Shown here: positions 32,932 to 45,700 of the stretch, piece after piece | Position numbering within the stretch: the first letter of the stretch is position 1 | How the letters are laid out: every line of letters starts with the position of its first letter | Assembly (NCBI GenBank): GCA_029449235.1 | Contig: JANATG010000004.1 | Span: 1,054,001-1,118,000, forward strand | Direction of reading: 5' to 3' | From: Linnemannia schmuckeri | Taxonomy: Eukaryota; Mortierellomycota; Mortierellomycetes; Mortierellales; Mortierellaceae | DNA length: 64,000 nt | Position numbers and translations under genes: made by a program | The notes under the pieces: generated by a model | Told to the model about the DNA's origin: nothing | The model's database searches: none | The model's input: only the letters and a program-made list of their open reading frames with translations

Positions 32932-34256
32932 ATGTCGACAGACAAGGACGACAAGTTCTTGCCATCTCCCGCTGTCCAGCGTGGACCTCCCCAGCACCCC
33001 CTCAGCCTCATCATCTCCGCCATCGCCTTCTACTGGGTCGCGTCCCTCTCCGTCGTCTTCCTCAACAAGACCATCCTCTCTGGCTCAGAATACAAGTTCC
33101 CTTACCCTCTCTTCGTCACCCTCTACCAATTGATCGTCGCCCTGGTCCTCTTGGTCGTCTGCGGGCAACTCGGCAAGAGGTATATAACATATTTCACTCG
33201 ACGCAAACTATTGAGCACCGCAACCCTTTCAATGAATCGTTGCACAAAAGCCAAGAGAGAAAAAAAGAGAATTGATCACCTAGTACAAACGCTATTGTTC
33301 TAATCGACAACAAATACCTTCACACTGAACGATTAGGAATCGCTCGTTCTCGATGATTCCTCCGTTCGAATTTGACCTGGACATTGCCCGCAAGATCGCC
33401 CCCCTCTCGGTCGTCTACGTCCTCATGCTGACGCTCAACAATCTCTGCCTCCAATTGGTCGAGGTCACCTTCTACCAGGTTGCGCGCTCGCTCTCCATCT
33501 TCTTCAACATCCTCCTCACTTATACCATGCTCCGCCAAAAGACCTCTCCCGCAGCCATGTTTGCCTGTGCTGTCGTCGTGCTCGGCTTCTTTGTCGGCTC
33601 TTATGGCGAGAGCAATTTCTCTTGGGCGGGTCTCTGGGCCGGTGTCGGATCCAGTATTTTTGTTGCGCTCTATGGAATCTATGTCAAGAAGACCCTGGCT
33701 GTGATCGACAACAACCAGTGGCGCCTCCTCCACTACAACACTGCCATCTCGATCGTTCTTTTGACCCCCATTGTCCTCTTTTCGGGCGAGATGGGCGAGA
33801 TCAACAGAGAGGTGTATTTCTTGGGAGATTTGGGATTCTGGCTCTTGATGACCTTGACAGGAGTTGCGGGATTCTTGATCAACACCGCCATGTTCTTGCA
33901 GATCAAGTACACTACCGCCTTGACCAACACCATCTCTGGGACCGCAAAGTCTTGTGTCCAAACCCTCCTTGCCATGGTCTTTTACCAAAACCCTATCACC
34001 GCCATGGTACGTCCTTTCCTGTGTATTTTTTAATGCTCGTGTGCCGTAGTGGTAGACACTCCTCTCTGTAACGAGTGTGTGGGACCACTCCCTCTCTCTC
34101 CCTTTTTTTTCATTTTTGTGCATGCAATTAATTATTTGCTAATCAACTCTTGCATCTTTACTTTTTCATAATTAGAACGGTTTTGGAATCTTTTTGAGTT
34201 TGCTTGGATCGGGCATGTACTCCTGGGTTCGCTACGCAGAGATGCAACGCAGATAG
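32932..34256 (+). CDS. GDP-fucose transporter-like nucleotide-sugar carrier (SLC35C1 type)
   Basis: Golgi/ER drug-metabolite-transporter fold carrier of the triose-phosphate/nucleotide-sugar family. Three exons: 32932-33179, 33337-34006, 34176-34256; 332 residues with about ten hydrophobic helices, a typical length. Motifs close to the animal GDP-fucose transporter are SLIISAIAFYWVASLSVVFLN, LNKTIL, PLSVVYVLMLTLNNLCLQLV, VTFYQVARSLSIFFNILLTY and WRLLHYNTAISIVLL. The substrate-region signature is TNTISGTAKSCVQTLLAMVF, followed by YSWVRYAEM at the C-terminus. It lacks the GALNK motif of GDP-mannose carriers. Fucose specificity is inferred from whole-protein similarity; another nucleotide sugar is possible. 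Divergent from DUS1, convergent with the INTS8-like gene. Confidence 0.85.
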
Positions 34257-34446
34257 ACGCATACCTCTTGCTTTTTCACGCACTTGTCACTAAAACTATC
34301 ATATTCAACATACTACTTGCAACAGGAGCTACAGGACTCGACCTTATTTTATTTATTTTTTTGCTTCTGTTTTATTTTTTTCGTGATTTTCGAAAGTGTT
34401 GTTTGTAACACATGGATCCGTCAAGAGACTCGCAACATTGGAGGTC

Positions 34447-37400
34447 TTATGCGATGCGTGCAAATCGGGACCACAGACGAACCAAAACATCCTGCTGCAG
34501 TAGAGCATAAACCTGATCTTTAAACGGCTGCCTTGAGTCCAGCGCCATCCGGTTACTGTTGATCCTGCTCTGCACCTTCGACAGTCCCTCGGTGTTCTTG
34601 GTCTCTTTACACAGCATGCTGACCAACTCCAGAAGCGGCAGGTCAAACATCAGCTCAAGGAACTGCTGCCCCTGGAGACTGAGCGCCACCGTGGCGGGAT
34701 GATGAGAGCCCCAAGTGCCTCCTGCATTGTTGGAAAACGGCGCAACAGGTTTGATTGCCGACCGTCCCAACAACGTATCGACCGCCCGTTCGCAGATTGG
34801 GTGTTTCATCTCTGGCTTGAATAGCGTGACAGATGATTGGACATGGCCGCCAATCTGTCGTTCAGAACTCGCCATGTAGCCTCCTGCTACGCCTCCTCCC
34901 CCTCCTAGCGCTCCACCGCTCAGACTGGGCGTGGGCGCAGGAATGGGAAAAGATCTGACGATAACTGATCCTTTAGCGAATGTCAGCATTCCGCTCTCGT
35001 GAGCAAGTCCGATCGCCCTGAATGCCTGGCTGTAGTCCATCTTGGGCAAAAACTGCTGCAGCACTGCGCCGGCAAGGAACTCCTCCAAATGCATACAGCT
35101 TTCAATCGCTTTCAAAGCAAACTGGGACGGCATCTGTGACGCTGGTGGTAATGGCCCGTTGTTGGAAGGGGGTGTGGGTGCAGATCCGTTTGAATCCATG
35201 ATCGAGGGCGGCATGCCGAGTCCAACCGCTCCTTGTCCGTTGTTACTCGCAGTGCCATTGGTGGCAGAGAGCGAGGAGAGTGTCTGGAATGTGTTCAAGA
35301 ACTGATGGTCTGAAGATGATGCCGAGTGGCCATTGGTATTACCGACATGTGGCGAAGCGACTGCTGGTGGGATGGGTGAAAGGGATGCGCTCGTTCCGTG
35401 ATGGTAGGCAGACCATATCCTCCGGTTCAAACGCTCCGTTTCTGAAAAGCACCTTGAAGCGACCATGCAGGCGTTTAAGAACGCCGCTAGAGAATCCTGG
35501 TACATGCCTTCCAGGTGATAAAGCTCCGTTAAACACAGCGAATACCGGGTGATATGCGCGCTAATTTTGGTCGAATACATAGCCGATACGGAGCCCGAAG
35601 TTGAAGAGTGAGTAGCAGAATCCAAGCGGTGCAATTTCGCCTTTGCCTTGGCTTCGACTTTCATCCTCATCGTGACCGAATCCGTCTCTGCCCGAATCTG
35701 TTGCTCGTAAAGTCGAATAAGAAGTCTCGAAAATCCTTGCGCCGCTCCGGGAACTGCTTCCACTGCCGTTCCTGCTTCGCGGCTACTTAGCATCGCAATG
35801 ATCTTTATCCGTGAGTCCGTCCACGAGTTCACACAGTCCAATGAGGTCGTGAAGAGTGCAAAGTATCCAAACTCGCTGAGTGTCAGTTTGGCCCTTTCTG
35901 GCAAGAGGGACGAGAGAGCTCCTGCCAAAAGCGCGGCAAACACATCAACAACGCCTCGAGTCCGCACCATACTGAAGAGCTCCAGGATGACGGCAAAATC
36001 GCTCAAGCTCTCTCCGACTGGGACCCCGTGTGGGTTCATGGTTGGTTGTTGACTTTGCATAGGTGTAGAGTTGTGGCTCAGAGGCTCGGCGGCATGGAGA
36101 AGAAGGCCTTGAATCATATCGAGAGCGGCCATGCGATTGATTTTGATTGGATCCATATCTGACGAAAAGATGGCATCAAGGCAACTGGCGACAGCGATAT
36201 CCCGAAAGTCTACGCCCAACACTGTCTGGCTCACGTTGAGGATGGCCGAAAGAGGTCCCAGCACACTATAAACGAGGAACATTTCTATGTAAAATTCAAG
36301 TAAAATTGGATGTGGTTAGTCAAAGAACATATATGAACTACATGCTGGCACTAAAGTGATACGCTGACTCAAGAGTCGGTTTTCCCTTACCTGGGCACAT
36401 GTACTTTTCCAGCCTTTCAACAGCTGCTCGGCAATAGTCAGAGATGAACGCCCATTTCTTGTGGTTGATACAGATTGCCAATGCATGCAACTAGAACATG
36501 TTAAAGAGGTTTAAAAGCACCAGAGTATGTTAGAGATTATACGTCAAATACAAAAAGTAACCAATGTCAGTTTTGGTGGCAATAATTCCAAACTGGCATG
36601 AACATACCTGTAATTTCTGATCCAATGGTCCAAACGTCTGTAGGTATTCAAAGAGGAGCTGGCAGAGTCCTTCGACTATTTCATCTTCGTCTTTGGTAGG
36701 AGCCGAAGGTTCTGACGAGTCGGGCAGCTGGAGTCCATCAACGTCCATTTTGTCTTCATCTACCTGCCCATGCTGGTTAAGGGGGACGCCAGGCCCTTTG
36801 CTCGTACCAGACACACCGCCAGTGCCAGAGCTACCATTAACCCGTTGCTCCAGTCGCGCCAAAAGCCTCCGTTCCCGTGAAGTCTCGTAGTCCTGAATCA
36901 TGATTCCAAACTGAGTGACGGCGACTTGCTTTCCCAGTTCAGCCTGCAGGCGGTTGTAGGCGATATTCATGGGGACCATTTGCTGATTACCAAGAAAACG
37001 TTCGCAGGACTGGACAAATAGAGCCGAATCGAGGCAACGGTCCCGTTTGCATGCCTGTACACTCAGGGCTAACGTAACCAAACCCGACGTGAACGGTGCC
37101 AATCCATCCTATGAAAAGGTTGACACAAAAGAAAGGCATGAATTAGTAAATGCATCCAAGCGCAGTTGTCAATGACGCCTATCGTATTGGAGCACGATGG
37201 CTCACCTTCATAAGATAGTTTTCGACATCAGCTGGATGTTGATACTCAACAATCAACGATAATTGTTCCGCCACCCGCTTGACCGGATCGTTGGATGGAC
37301 CTCGAGAATTAGATGGCACTCTTGTCTGTGGAATAAAAAGGCGAGCCGACAAAAAATACATGTCAGTCAGTACCAGCGCGATTGTTAAAACCGGTGACAA

Positions 37401-39466
37401 CCTATCGTGTTTTGACAATAACATACCATGAGAGCGCTGTACATATCCCATGCGTGACTCCAGTCGCTCTGTGTTGGTGGCAAAAGTCCTATCAAAATTT
37501 AAAGAGCATATTAGTCATATTGTGGAAGGATATCTACCAGGTTGAAGCCATCTCAAGAGTTGATCCATTGTGGTCATTACCTGATTTCCATGCGGCATCA
37601 TAACAGAGGAGATGTCCAACAGTATCACAAAGTTGTGACACAAAAGCTGTAATCTTCTCATCAATTACATTATCGCCATCCGTCCGTGCATCCTTCATCA
37701 AAGTTGTCTTCGTCTCCACAATCACATCCATGATGTCTTCAAAAATAGACGACGACAGGTAGGCGTCCGGTTCATGGCCACTTTCGAATACAACCTCGCG
37801 AAGGAATCGAAGAATAGGGCCGGGTATCTCTAGAATCATCTCACCTAATGAGCATAAACGAAGGAGACATCACGTTGTCAGAGCTCTGGCAAGATTAGAA
37901 TGGGCTGAACTATTAAACGGATATTCATACACACTTACATGGATCTCCGAGACGGTAAAGTGCGTTGTAAACAGCAAGAAAAGAACCGGCCTCGTAATCC
38001 GACCGACTCACCACATTCCAGAGGAGCCGCTGCCGCCAAATGTACGGCAACGTTTTGGATGTATTGTCCTTCTTGAATTCGTCAATGAGATCTTCGAGCC
38101 TCTGTTCACGTTCCATAGCCTTCACTCGATTCAAAAGGTTCTCCTTGAAATCTGGAAGAGAATCTCCTACTGCCAAATGTGCCAGCTTCAAAAGAGCACT
38201 GTTGCGTTTTTCATCCAATTGACTAGCGATATGAAAGCAAAGACATGCGGGCGAAATTGTTGACAGTTGTTAGCTCTTCCTTTATGCGATATGGATAGCC
38301 ACGCCATAAGGTTCCAGGTTGGCAATAAGTAAGACGTACCATGTTGGTTCACTAGGAGCATGGTTGATGTGTGCGTTGTTGCATTGTTCCAAGTGTTTGA
38401 TTGCCTCGTGGTATTGTCCATTCCAGCAGTAATACTGTCCAAGTTCCGATGACATTTGGCACCGGGTGCTCTGAACCTGGGGGTCATCCAGTACCTATTG
38501 AGCGCCATGGTTTAACAATCTGTAAGTAAAAACCCCTTTGTACTCCGTGTCAAATGATCCTGGCTTTGTTGATACCTTTGAATATGGTACCTTGGAAAGT
38601 GCTTGTAGTTTTGTCTCTAGCGCCCCGACGTGCAGCTTAGTATCGCCAAGATCCAAACCCGAGGTCTCCGTGCCAGCTACCCGTGAACGGACGATCCACC
38701 TTTGAAAGAGCGTCAATGCATCCCAAGGCTCTTCAAGGATGCCAAGTGCGCCCGCGTCTGCTCCTGCTTTCCTATTTAACAGTAAATATTTAGGATTAAC
38801 TTGCGGTTGATGTAGAACGACGTCATATATCTATATCCCGATCAGGTATTACGGAGCGCTTACTGGGAAAAGAGTATCATTGCAGTGAGCAAGCAAAGTT
38901 GGTTTTGTTGGGGCACTTGTTGGAAGATGTCGTCCAGTGATAGCGAAGCCAGAAAGAATACTTTGCACGCTTGTGCAAGGAGCATGTCTAGGAGAAAGCA
39001 CGTTTCGCGTCAGTCGCAGTCGCAGCATTGTAGATGGCTTCGTTATCTAGACAATAAAGTAATGGGAACCATGTTTTATTTCCGTCATGTACCTTGGCGT
39101 TCTGAGAGTCGCATTGTTTGTTGGTCGTCATTGATGCCGCTGTTGTTGACCGCCGACTCTGGCAAAGCAATTGTTGGTGTTCCGAAACGCGCAATAGAGA
39201 GAAGGTCCTGCAGTAAACGTCGACCCTGATAGTATGACTGACTGCGTGTGAGTCCTGAAAGCTGTGAAGGTTGTATTTAAATAAAACGAGCGAGAGTGTT
39301 ATTAATTGATCGTTTATATGCCAAAGAACGTCCACATGGTTATCGAGGTGTCAATGGCTTTTGGTCAAAAGGCAGAAGTAAGGCATGCCTTGCTTTTGAT
39401 GAGCCCTGGGTTCAGTAAAACCTCAAGGGTGTCGAGGGTGATGTCCTTGTCCTTTTCTGCTTCCAT
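34447..39466 (-). CDS. Integrator complex subunit 8-like protein
   Basis: INTS8 belongs to the Integrator module that recruits PP2A to paused RNA polymerase II. Exons (minus): 39422-39466 (tentative), 39093-39237, 38864-38987, 38591-38771, 38340-38494, 37939-38222, 37581-37844, 37427-37488, 37206-37325, 36608-37108, 36391-36490, 34447-36284; 1272 residues. The protein is all-helical and TPR-like: SELGQYYCWNGQYHEAIKHL, LTELYHLEGMYQDSLAAFLN, SCMHLEEFLAGAVLQQFLPK, then MDYSQAFRAIGLA. These align with the C-terminal INTS8 pattern (ADIYFATNQYSAALHYYLQ ... CQFLREIDYKTAFKSL). The C-terminal pattern around NSNRMALDSRQPFKDQ also fits. Low-complexity Ser/Asn/Pro inserts occur in the last exon. The first exon junction is uncertain: two acceptors (before 39254 or 39237) and weak donors are possible. 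Family call is from remembered patterns and moderately sure. Confidence 0.62.
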
Positions 39467-39708
39467 CCTGTCTTTTCCGTTATGTCAACGTCAATCCTTC
39501 TTCGTTAAACAATGAGTGTGGATGGGAAAGAGAGGGAGGTTGGAAGTTAAAGACCGTCGTCGCTTCTTTTATATGTGGATTCAAAAAGCAGTCCTCGGAC
39601 TGCTACCTCCAGAACCAACACAAAAGAAACGCGCTCTTCAGGTCCTCTGCCTCTTCCCTCAACGGCTGTAACTGCCCCCTCTTTCTTTTCGATCCACACA
39701 TCGACACC
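39467..39708. promoter_or_regulatory. compact divergent promoter of INTS8-like gene and MSH2
   Basis: Only 242 bases separate the two proposed start codons, so the promoters must share or overlap elements. No TATA box was seen. The MSH2 side is C/T-rich just before the ATG. Confidence 0.5.
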
Positions 39709-42700
39709 ATGGCTGAAGCATCGATCAAGGACAGACCCGAATTCGACCTTGGTACAGTGCAACAACATACTCACACGACACACTCTACAAGAAGATCGGC
39801 CCTTTCTTGTCAATCGTCATTTCACTTTTTTGTTGCCACCAAAAATAACAAATCTCACATCATGGCCGAATCTCGTTTGACGTCTGTCGTCTTTTAGACA
39901 ACCAGGGAGAGCTGAAATACTGCTCATTCCTAAGAAGTTTGCCTGATCGTCAAGAGAACTGCATTCGGTTGTTTGAGAGAAGCTCGGGGGTAAGACAGAG
40001 TCCAATCGTCTCTCAGCGCCGGATTCAAGTCGCCACCGAAAAACAACGGACACAAGCTTACGCACAACTTCGTATACTCTCATAGGATTTCTACAGCGTA
40101 CACGGTGATGATGCCTACTTTATCGCTCAACACGTCTACAAGACTACCTCGGTCATCAAATACCTCGGGGGTATGGTTACTTCGCTCACCGGTAGTAAAA
40201 AACGTAGTTGCAGACGATTACTGTAATGCCTCGATTAATTAACCAGGCGTACTTTTTTCAATAGGCGATGTTACGACTGGAGTTCCTAGCTGCACATTAT
40301 CCAGAACTACATGCGAGACATTCTTGCGTGATGCACTTTTGAACAGGCAGATGCGGGTCGAGATCTGGGCAGCCGAGCCTCGCAAGCAAAATGTTTGGAA
40401 CATCGTCAAGCGGGTACGACTTGGACGATGGTGTGTTGTGCTAGCACTATCGGATACAATAGCTGGAGCCAAAGTCTAAGATTCTTTCCTTTGTTTCACA
40501 AATATAGGCTTCTCCTGGAAATTTGCAGGACATGGAGGATCTTTTGTTCTCAAACACCGATATGGCAGCATCACCTATCGTCATGGCTGTCAAGATTCAC
40601 ACTGGAGGCGATCAGAGGACTGTGGGTGTTTGCTTTGCCGATGCGACTGTTCGCGAACTCGGTATTTCAGAGTTCATCGACAACGACCTGTACTCCAACT
40701 TTGAATCGCTTGTCATCCAGCTGGGCATCAAGGAATGTCTCATTCAAGCCGACGAGGGCCACAAGGACTACGAACTTTCAAAGATCCGTTCGATCCTCAC
40801 ACACTGTGACATTGTGATCACAGAGAGAAGGAAGTCTGAGTTTGCCATCAAGGACGTGGAGCAGGACTTCAATCGCTTGCTGGAGGAAGACATCTCTATT
40901 GCTGCTCTACCTGAATTCGAACTCAAGAACGCCATGGCCGCCTCGGCCTGCGTGATGAAGTACCTTGCTCTTTTGACAGATGAGACCAACTTTGGCCAGT
41001 ATACGCTTCGCAACCACGACCTCTCGCAATATATGAAACTGGACGCCTCTGCCGTCAGGGCCCTCAACTTGATGCCAGGACCTCAGGATGGAGCAAACAA
41101 GTCGATGAGTCTCTATGGACTCCTCAACAAGTGCAAGACTTCACAGGGCGGACGGATGCTGGGCCAATGGCTGAAGCAACCTCTTATGGACATTGCAGCT
41201 ATTGGTAAGGTATTTCATGTGGTTGATATCCGTGCTAGGTTGTAGGTCTTGCCGCACGGCCTTTTTTACTGACCTCTCCTACTCGTGACTCTTCTGTGAC
41301 TAATAGAGAAACGTCAGACCATGGTAGAAGCTTTGACCCTTGACTCGGAGTTGCGCCAGAACTTGCAGGAGACACACTTGAAGATGATTCCCGACTTGCA
41401 TCGTTTGGCCAAGAGATTTCAGAGAGGCGTCGCGTCACTGCAGGACGTCGTCAGAGCGTACCAGGTCGTTATCCGCTTGCCAGCCATCGTCAGTTCCCTG
41501 GCTGCGTGCGAAACAGGATCGCCTGAGCACAAGGAGATCATGGACGCCGAATTTACGTCGCTCTTTGAAGAGTACACCTCGAACCTCCAGAAACTTCAGG
41601 AGTTGGTTGAGACAACCATTGATCTGGATGCGATCGACAACCACGAATATCTGATCAAAGCCGATTTTGACCAAGGACTGAAAGGTAAAATTGGAGGGCA
41701 TTTTCAACTGCGAAGTCAGTATTAGTATTACTACAAAAACCAAATGGGACTGATCACTACTCTACCCTTCTTGCTTATGTTCTAGTTCTCCGCAAAAAGA
41801 TGGAGACCTTGAAGTCGGAAATGCAGAGGGAACACGAACGCGTCTCGGTTGTGTTGAATATGGAAGTCGATAAGAAGCTGAAGATGGAAGACCACCAGAT
41901 TCACGGGTGGGGTTTCCGTCTGTCACGCAATGTAAGATTACCTGTTATGTTCACGTGCGACACACAACGTGTTGTTACGGAAGGGCGGCTATTGTTTTCA
42001 AGAAGTAACAAAGTTCTCTAATCTGCACTCTGAACTTACATGTGTAAATGTTTATTTAGGATTCTTCATGCATCCGCAACAAAAGCCAGTTCCAAGAATT
42101 GGCGACACAAAAGAACGGCGTCTTCTTCACAACGACACAAATGCGCAAGGCCTCAACAGAGTTCAAGGACATCTCGCAGGAATACGAGAGAACACAAAGC
42201 TCTCTGGCGAAGGAAGTTATTGGTATCGTCTCCACATACTGCCCAGTCTTGGAAAAACTTAATACTCTAGTGGCACAATTGGACGTCCTTGTCAGGTATG
42301 TATTGGTTCAGTGGTAGCGTCTATTGCGCAATCCAACTCGTATTTTTGTTGCATATGAATATCTCGTATTGTAACTTCTTTCCTCCACATGTATATTTCT
42401 CTATTGTTTTTTCTTCGTGTAACGACAAAACGAAGATGAGAAAGAGAAATTGAGTGCCAGAGTGAAAATGTGAGCAGGACCTCGAGCGTCCCTCATTCAA
42501 CCTTATCTTCTTGCTCCACTTTTTCTTTTTCTTTCTTTTACACCCATGTGCTTTACTAACAGATGGCTCTTTACCCACTATGTCAGAAAACTTGGTCAAG
42601 CACCGTCGCATTAACTTTATATGTTACCTTTGCTTTGCGCCACTGCCCAAACAATCACTCTAGCTTTGCACATGTTTCTGTTCACGCCCCAATGCCCTAT

Positions 42701-45700
42701 GTCAGACCCCATATGACATCCATGGGAACTGGAGATGTGATCCTGAAGGAGGCGAGACATCCTTGTCTTGAGGCGCAGGACGATGTCGCATTTATTCCTA
42801 ACGACGTCTCCCTTGTGCGAGGTAAGAATCACTCCGCCTTTTTCATTTCTTCCCTTCATCTTCCGTACTTGCGCTCCACCTGCTCCTTTTTCATGTACTA
42901 TACCTGAGCTCGGGCAGACCGCTTCGTTGATACGTGCGATTGTGCGTACTTGATGCAGGTGCAAAGGAAGGATAAGGAATAAGAGATATGTACCTTGAAT
43001 CCTGCAGGAATGTAATTAATACGTTGGGAGCTACTCGTACTTTGTTCTCTGCAGTCTGTAGAATGTAGACTAAAACCATACATGTAATTTCTACGTTGTT
43101 TTGTCTATGTAGGTAAGACGGAGTTCTTGATCATTACTGGTCCCAACATGGGTGGAAAATCGACATATATTCGCCAGGTATGTATATTTTCCATTTATGC
43201 CCTTCTTTAAGGCATGTGAATTGAATTGCTCCGTCTGTGCTAATTTTATTTGATGTTTATGTTTGGTTATGGTTGGTTGGCGTTTTATCCATATCCTTCT
43301 TTCACCGACACGACGTTCTTTTATCTATGCATTAATGGCGCTCTGTGCTTTTAGATCGGTGTTATTGCTCTTATGGCCCAAACCGGTTGCTTCGTCCCAT
43401 GCTCCGAAGCAAGTTTATGTGTTTTTGACTGTATCCTTGCCAGGGTCGGTGCAGGCGACAGTCAGATGAAGGGCGTATCTACATTCATGGCTGAAATGCT
43501 GGAGACGGCGAGCATTCTAAAGGTATGTTCCTTGTTCCTGTATCTTTCTGCCCATACATTTATCCTTCAATACCTATTCGGACTCCGTGAGGGCAGGCGC
43601 TTTCATTGTAAGACATCATTAGCGCCCCGCACACTCTGGGACGCCCTGCACCTTTGTTGGTGCATATCTCTCACAAGAGAAAGATGGGCTCCGCATGCTG
43701 TGTTGGAGAGAAGTGCCGCTTTGCTTGCTCTTCCAATGCTCCCATCTCCACCCTATATTCTTGTGGTTGCTCTTGGTCTCCTGCTTGCTCCCCTTTCCAT
43801 TCACTTGCTCCCTCTTCTCCTGTCATCATCACCCACCCCCGCTTGCTCTCCACCATGCAGGACAAGTGTCGTTTCTAGCTCCTGTCCATACGTTGTTTTT
43901 GTAATTCCCACACACCGCGCACATGTTTTATTTTTCTATTTTCGACCCTGTTCTTTTTCAACCTCACTCTCTTCCTCCTGCATACGGTTGTTCATTGAAC
44001 AGCAGTGTAAAAGGACATCATGACCATCCCACATGGCATAAAGTGCTCTCAATTGCAAGTCCTGCTGGCTCACACCTTTTTTTTATTTTCTTGCTCATGC
44101 TCTTTTAGTCTGCAACGGTCAACTCCCTCATTGTCATCGATGAGCTTGGACGAGGCACCAGCACCTATGACGGCTTTGGCCTGGCCTGGGCTATCTCCGA
44201 GTAAGTGTCTCACATGGAACAGCGTCTTGTTTTTCTATACTTTATATGCCTTTGCAAGTACCCCTTCCCTCCAGGTTCCTCTTGTCGTTCAAAGATAGGA
44301 ATACTCCTAGAATGGACAACTCACTCACACCCCGAACATATTGCTGTCCGCTTGTCCTCATATAGACACATTGCGATGACAATCAAGTGCTTCTGTCTGT
44401 TTGCAACTCACTTCCACGAGCTGACGTCTCTTGGAGAGACAGCCCCGTATGTGGGTAATTTGCATGTCTCGGCACATGTTGACAATGGGCAAGGGGAAGC
44501 TGGCAAGAGTCGGGATATTACCCTATTGTACAAGGTGGTCGAAGGAGTCTGTGATCAAAGTTTTGGTATCCACGTCGCGGAACTTGCTCAGTTCCCCGAC
44601 TCTGTCGTACAGCTTGCAAAACGCAAGGCTATTGAGCTCGAGGACTTTTCGGCCCACCATCATCATCAGGCCCCTGGAGCGAATGGATCGAGTAACCAGT
44701 TGCAGTCAGGGGCATCAACCAAGAAGTCCAAGGCCGAGGATATTGAGGTAAGCAACGCACACACACCTATACACATACTCTTCGTCGATATCAATACACG
44801 CAATATACGAGTTGGACAGGTGGACACCTTCCGTTCTTGACGACAAGAGGCGTCCAGGGGAAAACAGAGGCAAGAGGGAATAGAGACACCACGGTGAATA
44901 TTCTCAACGACGAGAACCTTTTTATTTGACCGCCCCAATGACATCGTCATGCATGCACGGGAGAAAAAAGCACGGAGTCCTAGAGTCCACGTTTTTTTTC
45001 CAATTGGTGACTCTATGTGTCATCGTTGATCCATTAGGAGAGGGAAAAAATTTTGACCACCTTTTTTTTTCTCCGATGTTGTTTTTCTGTTGGTTGGTTT
45101 TGATGCACTTTGTCTTTTTGTCTGCCCGTCTTTGTTTGTCAGTTTGTCCGTCTGTTGTTTGTGTGCTTCTTTGTTTTGCATTTTTGTTGGCGGGTTGGGC
45201 CTGATCAGACCTTGCCATGTACGAAGGGCAAATAAGGGAAAACAAAGGAAACCTCTCCACACACAGATCAAGAGAGGACGGAGGAGTAACTGAAAGGCTG
45301 GGCTAGCTCTATTTTATGTCATCAGAAGGTGACCATTATTGAGCGCTTTCTGTGTGAGAGAGAGAAAGAGAGGAGCTACTCTTTATTGCGGTGTGCGTTT
45401 TGTTTTGCGAGGACTTCGCTCTTTCAAGTTGGAGCATAACGGCAAGTGGGCGACAGCTGGTTAGTGTCTGGCTATTCAATTGATAGCAAACAATGTTTGT
45501 TTGTCTTGCGGGCTTTGTTTGGTGAGCGGAGAATCGAATGAGAGGAAGAGGACCCATATCGAAAAGGAGAAAGGACAGAGAGAAAAGGCGATGCAGCTGC
45601 CCTTTGTCCAAACCAAAAATCTTTTTTTCTTCTTCCTAGTCTGGCTCTCTTCTCTTTTGTCTCTGTCTCCCTGTCTCTATTTTTCTTTCCCTTTTGGAAG

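Noticed and set aside
33320..34123. 267-codon minus-strand frame
   Set aside because: Lies antisense to the transporter exon 2 and has no domain features; codon-structure shadow.
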